From an uncultured Desulfobulbus sp. (GTDB taxonomy: Bacteria > Desulfobacterota > Desulfobulbia > Desulfobulbales > Desulfobulbaceae), in assembly GCF_963665445.1 (NCBI RefSeq), contig NZ_OY762276.1, forward strand, positions 3,404,601-3,468,600: a stretch of DNA of 64,000 nucleotides, in the 5' to 3' direction. Under the pieces are notes generated by a model. It searched no databases. It worked only from the letters and a program-made list of their open reading frames with translations, and had not been told where the DNA came from. Shown one piece after another: positions 43,917-52,608 of this stretch. A program made the translations under genes and the position numbers. Numbering within the stretch: position 1 is the stretch's first letter; every line of letters begins with the position of its first letter.

Positions 43917-44442
43917 TGCCAGACCGCTCGACGCTCACCATGACCAGAGTGGCATCCAGAGACCCCTTGTCCTTGGTATTCTCCTGGACCGTCATCTTCG
44001 CAACCCCGACCAGATGCGCCGGTGATTCCGATTTTTCCACAAAACGAAGCAGTTGCTGCAAACTCACCGCCTGCAGCTTCATCTCCACCCGGCTCTGGGC
44101 AAGTTTCCCCCCGTCCTCGGATTCGGTAGGTTTCATGTAGGCGATATGCTCCTTGAGCGCACTTTCATCAGCGTTTTGCTCAAGAAAGGCAAAAAGGCTG
44201 AATCCCTCTTCCCGCTTACCCAGGGTATCGGCCATGGAGCCGGACTGTCTGTTGATCTGCAAATACTGTTGCTTGAGCACGTGCATCTCGGCAAGGGCTT
44301 TTTCCTTGCTGGTCAAACGTTTCTGCAGGCGGCTGCGCTGTTCGATCATCGGTGAGACCACGAACTGCACCAGCACAAAGATCACCAGGGCAATACCGGC
44401 CATGCTGACCATCTTTTTTTCACGACCCGTCATCTGCATCAC
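43900..44442 (-). CDS. gspM: Type II secretion protein GspM
   Basis: GspM is a small inner-membrane partner of GspL. The 180-residue protein has one membrane helix (about 12-32, MVSMAGIALVIFVLVQFVVS), then a coiled stretch and a ferredoxin-like periplasmic domain, including AVSLQQLLRFVEKSESP. The start overlaps the gspL stop by four bases. Identification is from size, topology and place between gspL and gspN. Confidence 0.82.
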   Translation of the reverse strand: MMQMTGREKKMVSMAGIALVIFVLVQFVVSPMIEQRSRLQKRLTSKEKALAEMHVLKQQYLQINRQSGSMADTLGKREEGFSLFAFLEQNADESALKEHIAYMKPTESEDGGKLAQSRVEMKLQAVSLQQLLRFVEKSESPAHLVGVAKMTVQENTKDKGSLDATLVMVSVERSGNADEH

Positions 44443-45944
44443 ATGCCCTCAAGCTGCATCTGCAGCTCAAAACGGATGGCGCCCTCATTTTTCCCCTTAT
44501 CCGCCGTGGCCGAAACAATACGGACGGAGCCGAAACGGGACGAATCGGAAAGGGCCGTCTTCATGAGTTCCACGCCATTAAAGGAATCGGTGGTCCCTTT
44601 CATGGCAACCCCCTCGCGATTGATGGAAAACCGACTGACTTTCAAGGCAATGGAGGCGGGGATACGCCGCGAGACTTCCGCCAGTACCGGCAACACCCAT
44701 CGGCCGGTCACAAAATAGGGCAACGGCGTCTCCGTGCCCTGCAGTGACTTGAGCTTTGCCTGCATCTCGATGTACGGGTCCTGAATACGGGTGACGCCGG
44801 GAAAAGTTGCACGGTACACCTCCCGCATCTTCCCGCTGAGCTCTGCATCCTTTCGCTGCAGGTTATAGGTGTCGAATCCCACATAACCCAAGCCGAACAG
44901 CAGCAGCCCGCAGACTGCCGCCACCGGCAACAGCAGGCGCCTGCGCCTTGAGACCAGGCTCATTTTCTTGGCGAGCTGGTGCTGGCGAAAGTTGACGCCG
45001 TCCTTCTTTTTACCGGCTAGGGCAATTGCCAGAGCTCGATCCATTCGCGCCCCCTGCCACGAAGCCCGCTGCTCATCGCTGCAGACCACCCTGGCCTGAT
45101 CGATGAGCTCCATACGTTCAACCGGTAGATGGAGCGTAGACGACATCAGTTCGACCAGGCTGTCGTCCATACCGGCAAGGGGGCCGGCCAGGATAACACT
45201 TGCGGGATTGACGCCAACCCGGTTCTCCATGCGAAAAAAATCGAGGCTTTGCTCAATCGAATGAGCCATCAGGGCAATGCACTGTTCCGCTGCGGGCGAT
45301 TGGGCGAGAACGCTGTCGCCCTCAAGAATAAAGGGGGGATGGAGATGCGTCTCGCCGGGATGGGCCAGGCGACGGAAGAGCATGGGTTTCCCTTCAACGA
45401 TCAGGGCTATGCTCATGGAATGCAGATCGGCATGCACCAGCAGGAAGGGTTCCCGATTGGGACGAGAGCGGTTGCACTGCTCGGCAAGAGGCAGCATGGC
45501 CGGCAGGATCCGATCCGGATCCGCACTCCCGGCAAGCCCTGCAAGGATATCGGCCAGCCAGTCCTGCTCCACGGCGAAAACAACCAGCAGGCTGCCGTTG
45601 CCGTTCTTTCTTCCCAGGCAAAAGTCGTAGCTCAGGGAATCCAGCGGTGCAATCAGCTGCTCCTCCAGTTCAAAGGGCAGTGCCTGTGTTATTTTTTTGA
45701 CATCTGAAAAAGGGAGAACCAGGTTGCGGACGCTCATTCTCGACAGGGGTAAACCGCAGATACAGACCTCACCGTCCCAGGCGAGGTGCTCACAGAGTTG
45801 CACAATCGCTGCGGCCGGTTCAACCTCATCCGCCATGGGCAGATAGCACCAGTTGTGCAGGACAGCTGACCTGCGCTGCTGCTCAAGCACCACTCCGGAA
45901 ATATGGCCGTCACCGATATCGATGCCCAGAGTCCGCGTTCCCAT
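44439..45944 (-). CDS. gspL: Type II secretion protein GspL
   Basis: GspL anchors GspE to the membrane. The 501-residue protein starts with an actin-like cytoplasmic domain (MGTRTLGIDIGDGHISGVVL, with IGDGH as phosphate loop), has one membrane helix near 335-355 (LLLPVAAVCGLLLFGLGY) and a PilN/GspL-like ferredoxin-fold periplasmic domain that ends in the coupled overlap with gspM. The 54 bases before it toward gspK contain a short AT-rich gap. Confidence 0.88.
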   Translation of the reverse strand: MGTRTLGIDIGDGHISGVVLEQQRRSAVLHNWCYLPMADEVEPAAAIVQLCEHLAWDGEVCICGLPLSRMSVRNLVLPFSDVKKITQALPFELEEQLIAPLDSLSYDFCLGRKNGNGSLLVVFAVEQDWLADILAGLAGSADPDRILPAMLPLAEQCNRSRPNREPFLLVHADLHSMSIALIVEGKPMLFRRLAHPGETHLHPPFILEGDSVLAQSPAAEQCIALMAHSIEQSLDFFRMENRVGVNPASVILAGPLAGMDDSLVELMSSTLHLPVERMELIDQARVVCSDEQRASWQGARMDRALAIALAGKKKDGVNFRQHQLAKKMSLVSRRRRLLLPVAAVCGLLLFGLGYVGFDTYNLQRKDAELSGKMREVYRATFPGVTRIQDPYIEMQAKLKSLQGTETPLPYFVTGRWVLPVLAEVSRRIPASIALKVSRFSINREGVAMKGTTDSFNGVELMKTALSDSSRFGSVRIVSATADKGKNEGAIRFELQMQLEGM

Positions 45945-45998
45945 AAATCACTAATAGTCTGTTATTGTTAATGTTTTAAAAAAACAACTTCCTATTGA

Positions 45999-46982
45999 TT
46001 ACTCCACTCGCCACAGCAGCACCTTGATCCCCTTGTCGGAACGCTGAATTTCGGCCAGACCTGTCCGGTGATACTGGTTGAGCTCAGCGGCAATGCGTGC
46101 CTGAAACGAACTCGATTGCACGCGAATCCGGTCACTGTCCAAATCTATGGTCAGGGGAAATCCCGGCACCTTACGATACCAATCGGCGAGATGGAAAACA
46201 TCGTGATTTTTTTCATCCTCACGAAATTTAATCAAATCCTGTGCCAGACCGGCAGTCATATCCGCGTGCAGGGCCTGCAGCACGCCAAGGGGCGCTGTAT
46301 TGATGTTGATTTTGCCATCTTCACCGGTAACGGTCACATACGCAAGCAAGCCTTCATGGTTCTGATCGCCATAGGCTATTGCCGGAGTCATGCCCTTGAC
46401 CAGCAACAACTCTTCATTGCTTTCCATCTTACCGTTGCGACAGCCATAGGGGGTCTCCAACCCCTGGTAATAGGCATTTTCTGCTCCTTGCTGCCGTTCA
46501 TCATCGTCCTGGTCAAGCCAGTCGGTGAGGGCATCAAGCAGGGCTTCCGCCTGATCCTGGTCCTTGATCGCAAAACGGCCCGAGGCCAGCAGTCGCAGCC
46601 AAATTGCCCGATACTTCATCTCCGGGTCATTGGCCAGCGCATTGATCTGCAACCGGCCGGAAAGATCGTCCACCGCAATTTTAAGGACCACCTCACCGGT
46701 AATCTCCTTGAGTTTCTCTGCATCGAAGGTGCCCCAGAGGTCCTGGGGCGAGTCAAAATCGTTTTCCTGCAGGTCAGCCTGCAAGGCGGCAAGCACCAGG
46801 TTCAACCCGCCGAGTACCATGGCATTCAAACGAACCTGTTCGCGCTGGTTTGCCGCCACGGAAATTTGGCGGTCGGCACTCATCATCAGTTGCAAGGTCA
46901 TGGCCACGAGAAAACTGATGATCAAGAGGGTCATCACCAGGGCAAGGCCGCGCTGATTACCCAAGATGGATCTAGTTTGCAC
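45999..46982 (-). CDS. gspK: Type II secretion minor pseudopilin GspK
   Basis: GspK caps the pseudopilus tip with GspI and GspJ. The frame runs far back into gspJ; I take the GTG at 46982, which has GGGAG at good spacing and overlaps the gspJ end by 11 bases, giving 327 residues. The prepilin cleavage site is NQRG followed by LALVMTLLIISFLVA, without a glutamate at +5, as expected for GspK. The large globular domain carries NINTAPLGVLQAL, the typical helix-hairpin-helix-like motif. Confidence 0.92.
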   Translation of the reverse strand: MQTRSILGNQRGLALVMTLLIISFLVAMTLQLMMSADRQISVAANQREQVRLNAMVLGGLNLVLAALQADLQENDFDSPQDLWGTFDAEKLKEITGEVVLKIAVDDLSGRLQINALANDPEMKYRAIWLRLLASGRFAIKDQDQAEALLDALTDWLDQDDDERQQGAENAYYQGLETPYGCRNGKMESNEELLLVKGMTPAIAYGDQNHEGLLAYVTVTGEDGKININTAPLGVLQALHADMTAGLAQDLIKFREDEKNHDVFHLADWYRKVPGFPLTIDLDSDRIRVQSSSFQARIAAELNQYHRTGLAEIQRSDKGIKVLLWRVE

Positions 46983-47664
46983 CACGGGCTCCCACCGGCA
47001 AAAAAATTCGGGTGCTGAAAATTTGGGTGTTCTCCTGATCCTGATCGGTCCAGAACTCGAGAATACAGTGGACCGCTGCCGGCAAAGTTGCTTTGGGCTT
47101 GGTATCTTTCTCGCTCTCGCCTCCCCTGTCCTCGACATCATCGCTCCAACTGTCAAATTCCTGCCCCTTGCTATCGAAATAGGTCAGTTGCAGCGAACGA
47201 AGATTATCGGCAAGGACAAAGGCCGGTGCTGACTCTTCCTTCTGGTCCGTTACCTGCCCAGGCCGCAGCAGCTCGTCGGCTCGGAGCAGACGAAAGCCCC
47301 CGCCCTCGCCGGGATCCTTTTCCAGACGATAGCCGATCAGCGCCAAGCCCGGCTTCTGTTTTTCCGGATTAAACACCAGATGGGCAAGGGAGCAAAACTG
47401 CAGCTTATCCGCTCGATGCCCATCTTCAAGCACATTCTCACCGATAAATGGATGGTCATTGCTCGCAAAGGCCGTGGCTATGTCCTCGCTGAGCCGCTGC
47501 ATGGCGACCTGGGCCATGGAGTACATCTCTTCCTCCTGCTCCGCGCCCTCAAAAATCCGCATCGAGCCTGACAGGGACAGGGAAAGCATGGCCACCACCA
47601 CGCCGAGAACGGTCATGGCCAGAAGGACCTCAAGCAGGGTAAAACCGCGGGACGTATCCATCAC
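46972..47664 (-). CDS. gspJ: Type II secretion minor pseudopilin GspJ
   Basis: GspJ is a tip minor pseudopilin. The 230-residue protein begins with a short leader and the prepilin motif SRGFTLLEVLLAMTVLG, glutamate at +5. The body has the usual GspJ pattern of one long helix and a beta-rich head. The start at 47664 is GTG with GAGG seven bases ahead; the following ATG at 47661 is equally possible. Either overlaps the gspI stop, suggesting coupling. Confidence 0.92.
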   Translation of the reverse strand: MMDTSRGFTLLEVLLAMTVLGVVVAMLSLSLSGSMRIFEGAEQEEEMYSMAQVAMQRLSEDIATAFASNDHPFIGENVLEDGHRADKLQFCSLAHLVFNPEKQKPGLALIGYRLEKDPGEGGGFRLLRADELLRPGQVTDQKEESAPAFVLADNLRSLQLTYFDSKGQEFDSWSDDVEDRGGESEKDTKPKATLPAAVHCILEFWTDQDQENTQIFSTRIFLPVGARGAN

Positions 47665-48149
47665 GGGATCACCTCGCTTGTCGTTGTTGATGAGGTATCC
47701 CCCGAGATTTGCTCCTCGGAATCCCCCTTGGCCTCGTTCGGCTTAGCCTGGGGAGGATTGTAGACAAAGGTGCGCAGGGAGAATTCCGTCCCCGGATCCA
47801 GGGTGGAGCGGACCGCGATATCCAGCGCCTTCATCAGGTCTGCTGTGCCGTGAAGCCCGGTATCGCTCTCACTGAGTTCGGTGACGGTCAATTTCCAGGA
47901 AAACTGAGGGTAGTCCTCACCGAAATTTCCCTCGTCATCGGCGAGTTCCTTATACTCCTTCAGCAACAGGTCAGACATCTTCCACTGGGCCAGCATCGAG
48001 GCCATGGTGTCAAATTTGGCAGATGAGGCAATGGATACGCTCTGCGATTGGGCTCCCAACAGGGTGACCACCGCAATGGCGATAATGGCCACCGCTATCA
48101 TGACCTCGAGCAGGGTAAATCCCCCCTTGCGCCGAAACACCTTTACCAC
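47661..48149 (-). CDS. gspI: Type II secretion minor pseudopilin GspI
   Basis: GspI initiates the minor-pseudopilin tip complex. I start at the GTG at 48149, with GAGG six bases ahead and seven bases after the gspH stop, giving 162 residues. The prepilin motif is KGGFTLLEVMIAVAIIAIAVV. The following sequence (SIASSAKFDTMASMLAQWKMSDLLL) is typical of GspI. The frame also extends upstream into gspH. It ends in overlap with gspJ. Confidence 0.9.
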   Translation of the reverse strand: MVKVFRRKGGFTLLEVMIAVAIIAIAVVTLLGAQSQSVSIASSAKFDTMASMLAQWKMSDLLLKEYKELADDEGNFGEDYPQFSWKLTVTELSESDTGLHGTADLMKALDIAVRSTLDPGTEFSLRTFVYNPPQAKPNEAKGDSEEQISGDTSSTTTSEVIP

Positions 48150-48156
48150 CGCGGCC

Positions 48157-48690
48157 TCATTGGGAAAAAAGCATCTTATCGGGGACAACATGGCCATCCA
48201 TCACCCGCACCGTTCCCAGAAACGGGGAGAAAACAAGCGACATTTCCTGTCCGTCCTCCCCGGCAAGGTAGAGAATCGTCGGCTCAATATAGCCCTCCTT
48301 GCTGAAACGAATAGTCTGCTCATCGCGGGTTTGCCCACCGCCATACCAGGACCAGAGTTCCCCGACAGCAACCCCCTCCGGCACGGCCAGCGAAAGTGAG
48401 GTTGTCTTAACCGTCCCTGTCGAGTCCTCGCGCTCAACTTCCGGCGCCGCCTCCAGCCGGTGTTCACCCGCCTTGTAGCGCAGCAGGTAAGCCACCTGCT
48501 CACGCCTGGCCAGCTCTGCTGTCTGATGGACCAGCCCGATTAGGCGACGCGCGGTCGTTTTCATCTGGTCGGCAACCAGAAAGCCGCCGAGCTGGGGTAT
48601 GGCAAAACTGGCGGTCAAACCGATGAGGACCATGACAACGATCAACTCAAGCAGGGTAAAACCACCTCTACAGGTGCGCAGCGAAACCAT
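48157..48690 (-). CDS. gspH: Type II secretion minor pseudopilin GspH
   Basis: GspH is a minor pseudopilin linking the tip complex to the GspG shaft. I start at the ATG at 48690 (MVSLRTCRGGFTLLELIVVM), giving 177 residues; the longer frame overlaps gspG. The prepilin motif GGFTLLELIVVMVLIGL has glutamate at +5. The domain ends TVRVMDGHVVPDK, similar to the GspH C-terminal strand. It lies 16 bases after gspG. Confidence 0.9.
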   Translation of the reverse strand: MVSLRTCRGGFTLLELIVVMVLIGLTASFAIPQLGGFLVADQMKTTARRLIGLVHQTAELARREQVAYLLRYKAGEHRLEAAPEVEREDSTGTVKTTSLSLAVPEGVAVGELWSWYGGGQTRDEQTIRFSKEGYIEPTILYLAGEDGQEMSLVFSPFLGTVRVMDGHVVPDKMLFSQ

Positions 48691-48706
48691 GCACCACCTG
48701 TGGGGT

Positions 48707-49171
48707 CTATTCCAATTCCCAGTTGTTGATGTCCGCATCGAGGGCGTCACCGCCAGCCTGGGCATCGGGGCCGTAGGAACTGAGATCGAAGTCACCATGC
48801 AAGCCCGGACAGATATAAATAAAATCGTTGTCCCAGGGGTCCTTGGGCACCTTGCCTTTTTCCAGATATCCGCCGGTTCGCCATTTCTTGGCCAGGTTGC
48901 CCGTCGCAGGCGGTTCAACCAGGGCCTGGAGCCCCTGTTCGGTGGTCGGGTACTGCCCGTTGTCAAGCTTATAGAGCTTCAATGCCTGCTCGATCGACTG
49001 AATCTGCACCCCGGCCTTGGTTCGGCGGGCCTCCTCGGGACGATCCATGATTCTGGGAACGATCAACCCGGCGAGAATACCCAGAATAACCATGACCACC
49101 ATGAGTTCGATCAGGGTGAAACCATGGTGGTTGCCGATCCGTTGTTGCAAAAACGAGGAGGTTGTTTTCAT
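48707..49171 (-). CDS. gspG: Type II secretion major pseudopilin GspG
   Basis: GspG is the main subunit of the pseudopilus. The 154-residue protein has the prepilin motif HGFTLIELMVVMVILGILAG with glutamate at +5 and the well-conserved GspG body: KLDNGQYPTTEQGLQALV, WRTGGYLEKGKVPKDPW and SYGPDAQAGG. The last two include the calcium-binding loop region. It opens the gsp operon, 92-110 bases after the delta-60 protein, with a repeat copy in between. Confidence 0.96.
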   Translation of the reverse strand: MKTTSSFLQQRIGNHHGFTLIELMVVMVILGILAGLIVPRIMDRPEEARRTKAGVQIQSIEQALKLYKLDNGQYPTTEQGLQALVEPPATGNLAKKWRTGGYLEKGKVPKDPWDNDFIYICPGLHGDFDLSSYGPDAQAGGDALDADINNWELE

Positions 49172-49223
49172 TGGTACACTCTCATAGATAACAGGTTATT
49201 GAGAAAGGCACTGCAGCCTTCAT

Positions 49224-49315
49224 GGTCGTTCTCGTCAAAAGCTCTGAAAACGACGTTCCGTGCTTCGTCACACACTAATTTCACAAGACGAGATTTTCAG
49301 ATTTTTGACTTTTTT
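49224..49315 (-). repeat. Dispersed structured repeat, full copy overlapping a gene end
   Basis: On the minus strand this reads AAGTCAAAAATCTGAAAATC, TGTGAAATTAGTG, GACGAAGCACGGAACGTC and the hairpin GTCGTTTTC / GAGAACGAC. All blocks are in the same order as the 60621 copy. Positions 49281-49315 also encode the last residues and the stop codon of the delta-60 protein. Confidence 0.85.
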
Positions 49316-51701
49316 CAGTTCGATCTGAATGCAGTCCCTTGCCGCTTTGGCGAAGGAAGCGCCACCTCTGCACCCCAACGACCGTTATCGCGATCATGAT
49401 CGACAGGGGTGCCGCCAGCCCAAGATGGAGCGAAATCCAGGAAAAACCGATCAGGGGCAGGAGCAGGATGCGGACCGCAAAACGCAGCCCAGGGCTGCCA
49501 GCAATAACGGCGGCGATGGGGGGCGAGAATGAATAATACAGGTGGACGACCCGGTGCCCCCAGGCGGAATGCGCAAGGTAGGTATCACGGAAATCACGCA
49601 GAATCTGCACGCAAGGGTGCAGCAGGGTGCCAAAGGAGGCGGTGGCGATGAAGCAGGCATCTGCGGTACGGACACTTATCTGATCTCCATAATAAATCTC
49701 GCCACCGGCAGTCATGGCGTAGGCGCGAATGTAGTATACACTGCTGGGCAGGAGATGCTCGAGCCGCGCATAAAAGGTCCCTTTACCGTCACCGTTGTCG
49801 GTGATGCCTTCCTCGAGCAGGGGAGTGGCAGACGCATCACTCGCAGTCCCTTGCGATGCATCGGCGGCCATGGCCGAAGGGAGCATGATCTGCCCAATGC
49901 GATCCAGCCATGTTTCAACAGAAGGTTTCGCCAGGCCCACCTGGTTTTGCCGATACGCCTGCCCGGGCTTCAAGCTGAAAAGGACACCTCGGCGGACAAT
50001 CTTCTTGGGAAAGGCATCAGTGATCTCGCCGCCGGTTGTCAGGGCGTTTTGGCTCACATCCGTGGAGGGCAAGGTTGTGATGTGGCTGCTGCGATGGCCG
50101 GGCCGGTCGACCGCCCGGTCAATCACATCATCGGCAACGAAGCGGGCCGCGACGATGGAACTGGCGCCCCTGTCTTCTGCTGTACCCACGGCGAGCACCT
50201 GGCCGTCCATATCCGAGGTCAGCGCATAGCAGACGACCGTATCATTGCCGAATTCCGTTGCCATGACCTGCATCTCCAGTGCATCGGCCGGACCTCCCGT
50301 CCGCGGCAGGACATCGCTCGTGGCCGCATGGGCCCGGGCCGGAGAAAGCAGTGCCGTTAGTGCCGAGCGAAACCGGGTACCCGAGGACGTTGCCGGCTGG
50401 CTGAGGCCGGCAGACGGCTCTTTGAGGAGAGACTGCAGCAACTCCATATGTTGCAACAGCATCTCACCGGTCCAGGTCTGCAGTTTTCGTATCTGCACCC
50501 GGGTACTGCCATTAATCCGCACCTCCTGAATGGGTGCGTTTTCCGCTCCATCAAAAATGGACACCGCATCCTGGCTTGTTTGCGGCACCGGTGCAAGGGA
50601 AACCAGCAGCATCTGGGATTGCCCGTTCAGCTGGGTAAAACCGCCGGCGCTGATGGATCCGTTCTTCGCGACCACATCGTAGAGCACATCGTCTTCCGTA
50701 CTTTTGCGGACGATTCTGGCCCCGTTCTCGCCAAAGGCAAAATCGAAGCCGCCACTGGCGGTAAAACGAAACAGTGCGCCTTCCCGCTGCCCGGGTTTGC
50801 CGATCGAACCGGCCAAATAGAGCATACCATCCCGATCTTCGGCAACACCGTACCCTTCGCTGACTTGGAAGGTTTCCGGCACACCGGCCACCCCCTGGCT
50901 GCCGAAGTCGGTGTTCAACAAGCCGTCGGCGCGGAGGCCGACAAGCATGCCCGCCTGGTGACGCTGATCGACATAGGAACCGGAGAGCACGAGTGAGCCG
51001 TCTTCGCGCAAGAGTATTCCTTCCGCATTGGCATCCTGACCAACGCCCACAAGGGCAATCCCCTGTTCGCCAAAACTCCGGTCCAGGCGGCCGTCTGCAA
51101 GATAGCGCGCGACAACGATGATCTTGCCGGCGGTGCCCTCGCTGGTCCCTGCGACCACGATCCGGTTGGCGGGATCGACAACCAAGGCGCTTATCTCTTC
51201 ATGGGAGTTGCCAATCGAAGTGAGCACGGCACCATCGGTGCCAAAGCTGTAATCCAAAGTCCCGTTGGCCAGGTAACAGGCAAGGGCGAAATCGCGATCC
51301 CTGCCATTAAAACTGTAACCGCCAGCAACAATGCGGCCATCGGACAAACGCCCCACGGCCAGCGCCTCATCGTCTCCCGGAACAAGGGAGGTGACGATTG
51401 AGCCCTCATGGTTGAAGGTGGTGTCCAATGAACCGTTCTGATCCAGGCGGACAACGGAAAAATTCAGTGAACCGTCCTGAAGACCGGTGGAAGAGCCTGC
51501 GATGACGACCTTCCCATCCGGTTGCACCAGAAGACCATGACCGCCGTTTCTCCGCCCCAACTCAATGGCAACCCTGCCGCTCAGGCCAAAGGAGCTGTCA
51601 AGCCGGGTGGAGGCAAAAACGCTTGAGAAAGGGCAGGTAAGTGCCAAGAGCGCTGCCATCAAGCTCAATAACCATGACTGCATCAAGCCCCCCTGCTTCA
51701 T
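49281..51701 (-). CDS. Delta-60-repeat protein with CFI-box C-terminal sorting domain
   Basis: The 806-residue secreted protein has a signal peptide and at least six delta-60-type repeats of about 55 residues in its first half. They are marked by LDSSFGLSG, LDTTFNHEG, LDYSFGTDG, LDRSFGEQG, LNTDFGSQG and FDFAFGENG, and predict a beta-propeller. After a long linker, the C-terminus from about residue 690 reads ACFIATASFGTLLHP, then an arginine-rich amphipathic stretch and two hydrophobic segments. This is the CFI-box C-terminal domain seen on many exported proteins in this lineage. A second start at 51683, with a better ribosome-binding site, would drop six residues. The position just ahead of gspG suggests a T2SS-linked surface protein; this is inference. 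Confidence 0.87.
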   Translation of the reverse strand: MKQGGLMQSWLLSLMAALLALTCPFSSVFASTRLDSSFGLSGRVAIELGRRNGGHGLLVQPDGKVVIAGSSTGLQDGSLNFSVVRLDQNGSLDTTFNHEGSIVTSLVPGDDEALAVGRLSDGRIVAGGYSFNGRDRDFALACYLANGTLDYSFGTDGAVLTSIGNSHEEISALVVDPANRIVVAGTSEGTAGKIIVVARYLADGRLDRSFGEQGIALVGVGQDANAEGILLREDGSLVLSGSYVDQRHQAGMLVGLRADGLLNTDFGSQGVAGVPETFQVSEGYGVAEDRDGMLYLAGSIGKPGQREGALFRFTASGGFDFAFGENGARIVRKSTEDDVLYDVVAKNGSISAGGFTQLNGQSQMLLVSLAPVPQTSQDAVSIFDGAENAPIQEVRINGSTRVQIRKLQTWTGEMLLQHMELLQSLLKEPSAGLSQPATSSGTRFRSALTALLSPARAHAATSDVLPRTGGPADALEMQVMATEFGNDTVVCYALTSDMDGQVLAVGTAEDRGASSIVAARFVADDVIDRAVDRPGHRSSHITTLPSTDVSQNALTTGGEITDAFPKKIVRRGVLFSLKPGQAYRQNQVGLAKPSVETWLDRIGQIMLPSAMAADASQGTASDASATPLLEEGITDNGDGKGTFYARLEHLLPSSVYYIRAYAMTAGGEIYYGDQISVRTADACFIATASFGTLLHPCVQILRDFRDTYLAHSAWGHRVVHLYYSFSPPIAAVIAGSPGLRFAVRILLLPLIGFSWISLHLGLAAPLSIMIAITVVGVQRWRFLRQSGKGLHSDRTEKSQKSENLVL

Positions 51702-51842
51702 ATCACATGATCTCCCTGTTCACGCATCCTGAACAGAGGATAACACAGGGAAAGCCAAACTGCGTAACAATATCTAATAGTGACAAAAAAATCATCTTGT
51801 TGCACATTCTCACCCCATGACGAATCAATGCTCATGTGGATG

Positions 51843-51876
51843 AAAAAGAGCCCGGATACTCCTGGCATCCGGGCTC
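51843..51876 (-). terminator. Rho-independent terminator after the PEP-CTERM gene
   Basis: A perfect ten-base stem GAGCCCGGAT / ATCCGGGCTC with a nine-base loop is followed on the minus strand by TTTTT. It ends the metallophosphoesterase and PEP-CTERM unit, 78 bases after the stop at 51954. Confidence 0.92.
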
Positions 51877-51953
51877 AGCATACGCACAGCACACTCTTTG
51901 GCTGTTCAGGCAAGAGGTCAAGACAATCTGGAGGCACTCCAGTGCCAATAACT

Positions 51954-52583
51954 TTAATTCCTTGTGCTGCGGTTTTTCGTTGCAGCAGAAAGCCCGATCA
52001 GCCCCGCACCGAACAGGAGGAGGGTCGAAGGCTCCGGAACAGGTGCGGTGGTTGCAATATTGTCAAACTGAACAAAATAATCTGTTTGCGCCCAGTGCAC
52101 CGAGACCAAGTTGGTAAAATCGGAACTAAAGTAAAACGTCTCGGAGCCGAAAAGGCCATCCAAGGTGAATGTTTGCTCTACAGTCTGGCCAAGCCAATTG
52201 ATCCCATAGAAAGTCACGGTATCGGTTGTCTCGGCATGATCAAACAACTCGGAAAGATCAATGGAGTACAGCGAAAACAAGACGGTGGTATCGGTGCTGG
52301 TCAACCAGGTAACACCCTCGACATTATCGTTGAACAAGGCCGTGGAACCGGTGTAAAATCCATCTGCGGCGCTCCCGAAGGTGGCAAAGGAAGGGCTGTT
52401 TTCGTCCTCGGGACTTCCGACATTTGTCAGGGTGAACCCATCCTCCTGATACACGGCGCCAATCCAATTGGTCTCTGCGTCATCATGGGCAAGCGACTCA
52501 AAATCAATCACTGCAGCCTGGGCAGCTATCGAGGCGGTACAAACAAAGGCAAGGGCCAAACTCCATATTTTTACAGTCTTCAT
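51954..52583 (-). CDS. PEP-CTERM sorting domain protein
   Basis: The 209-residue protein starts at 52583 with AAGGAGAG ahead. A signal peptide (about 1-24, ending AQAA) is followed by a beta-rich domain of about 155 residues starting IDFESLAHDD and closing with a FDNIA strand. The C-terminus is VPEPSTLLLFGAGLIGLSAA plus a basic tail, the PEP-CTERM signal cut by exosortase in bacteria that make exopolysaccharide. The exosortase is not in this window. It sits 25 bases after the metallophosphoesterase and before a strong terminator, so the two probably form an operon. Confidence 0.92.
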   Translation of the reverse strand: MKTVKIWSLALAFVCTASIAAQAAVIDFESLAHDDAETNWIGAVYQEDGFTLTNVGSPEDENSPSFATFGSAADGFYTGSTALFNDNVEGVTWLTSTDTTVLFSLYSIDLSELFDHAETTDTVTFYGINWLGQTVEQTFTLDGLFGSETFYFSSDFTNLVSVHWAQTDYFVQFDNIATTAPVPEPSTLLLFGAGLIGLSAATKNRSTRN

Positions 52584-52608
52584 CGGACTCTCCTTTTTGA
52601 GCAAAACC

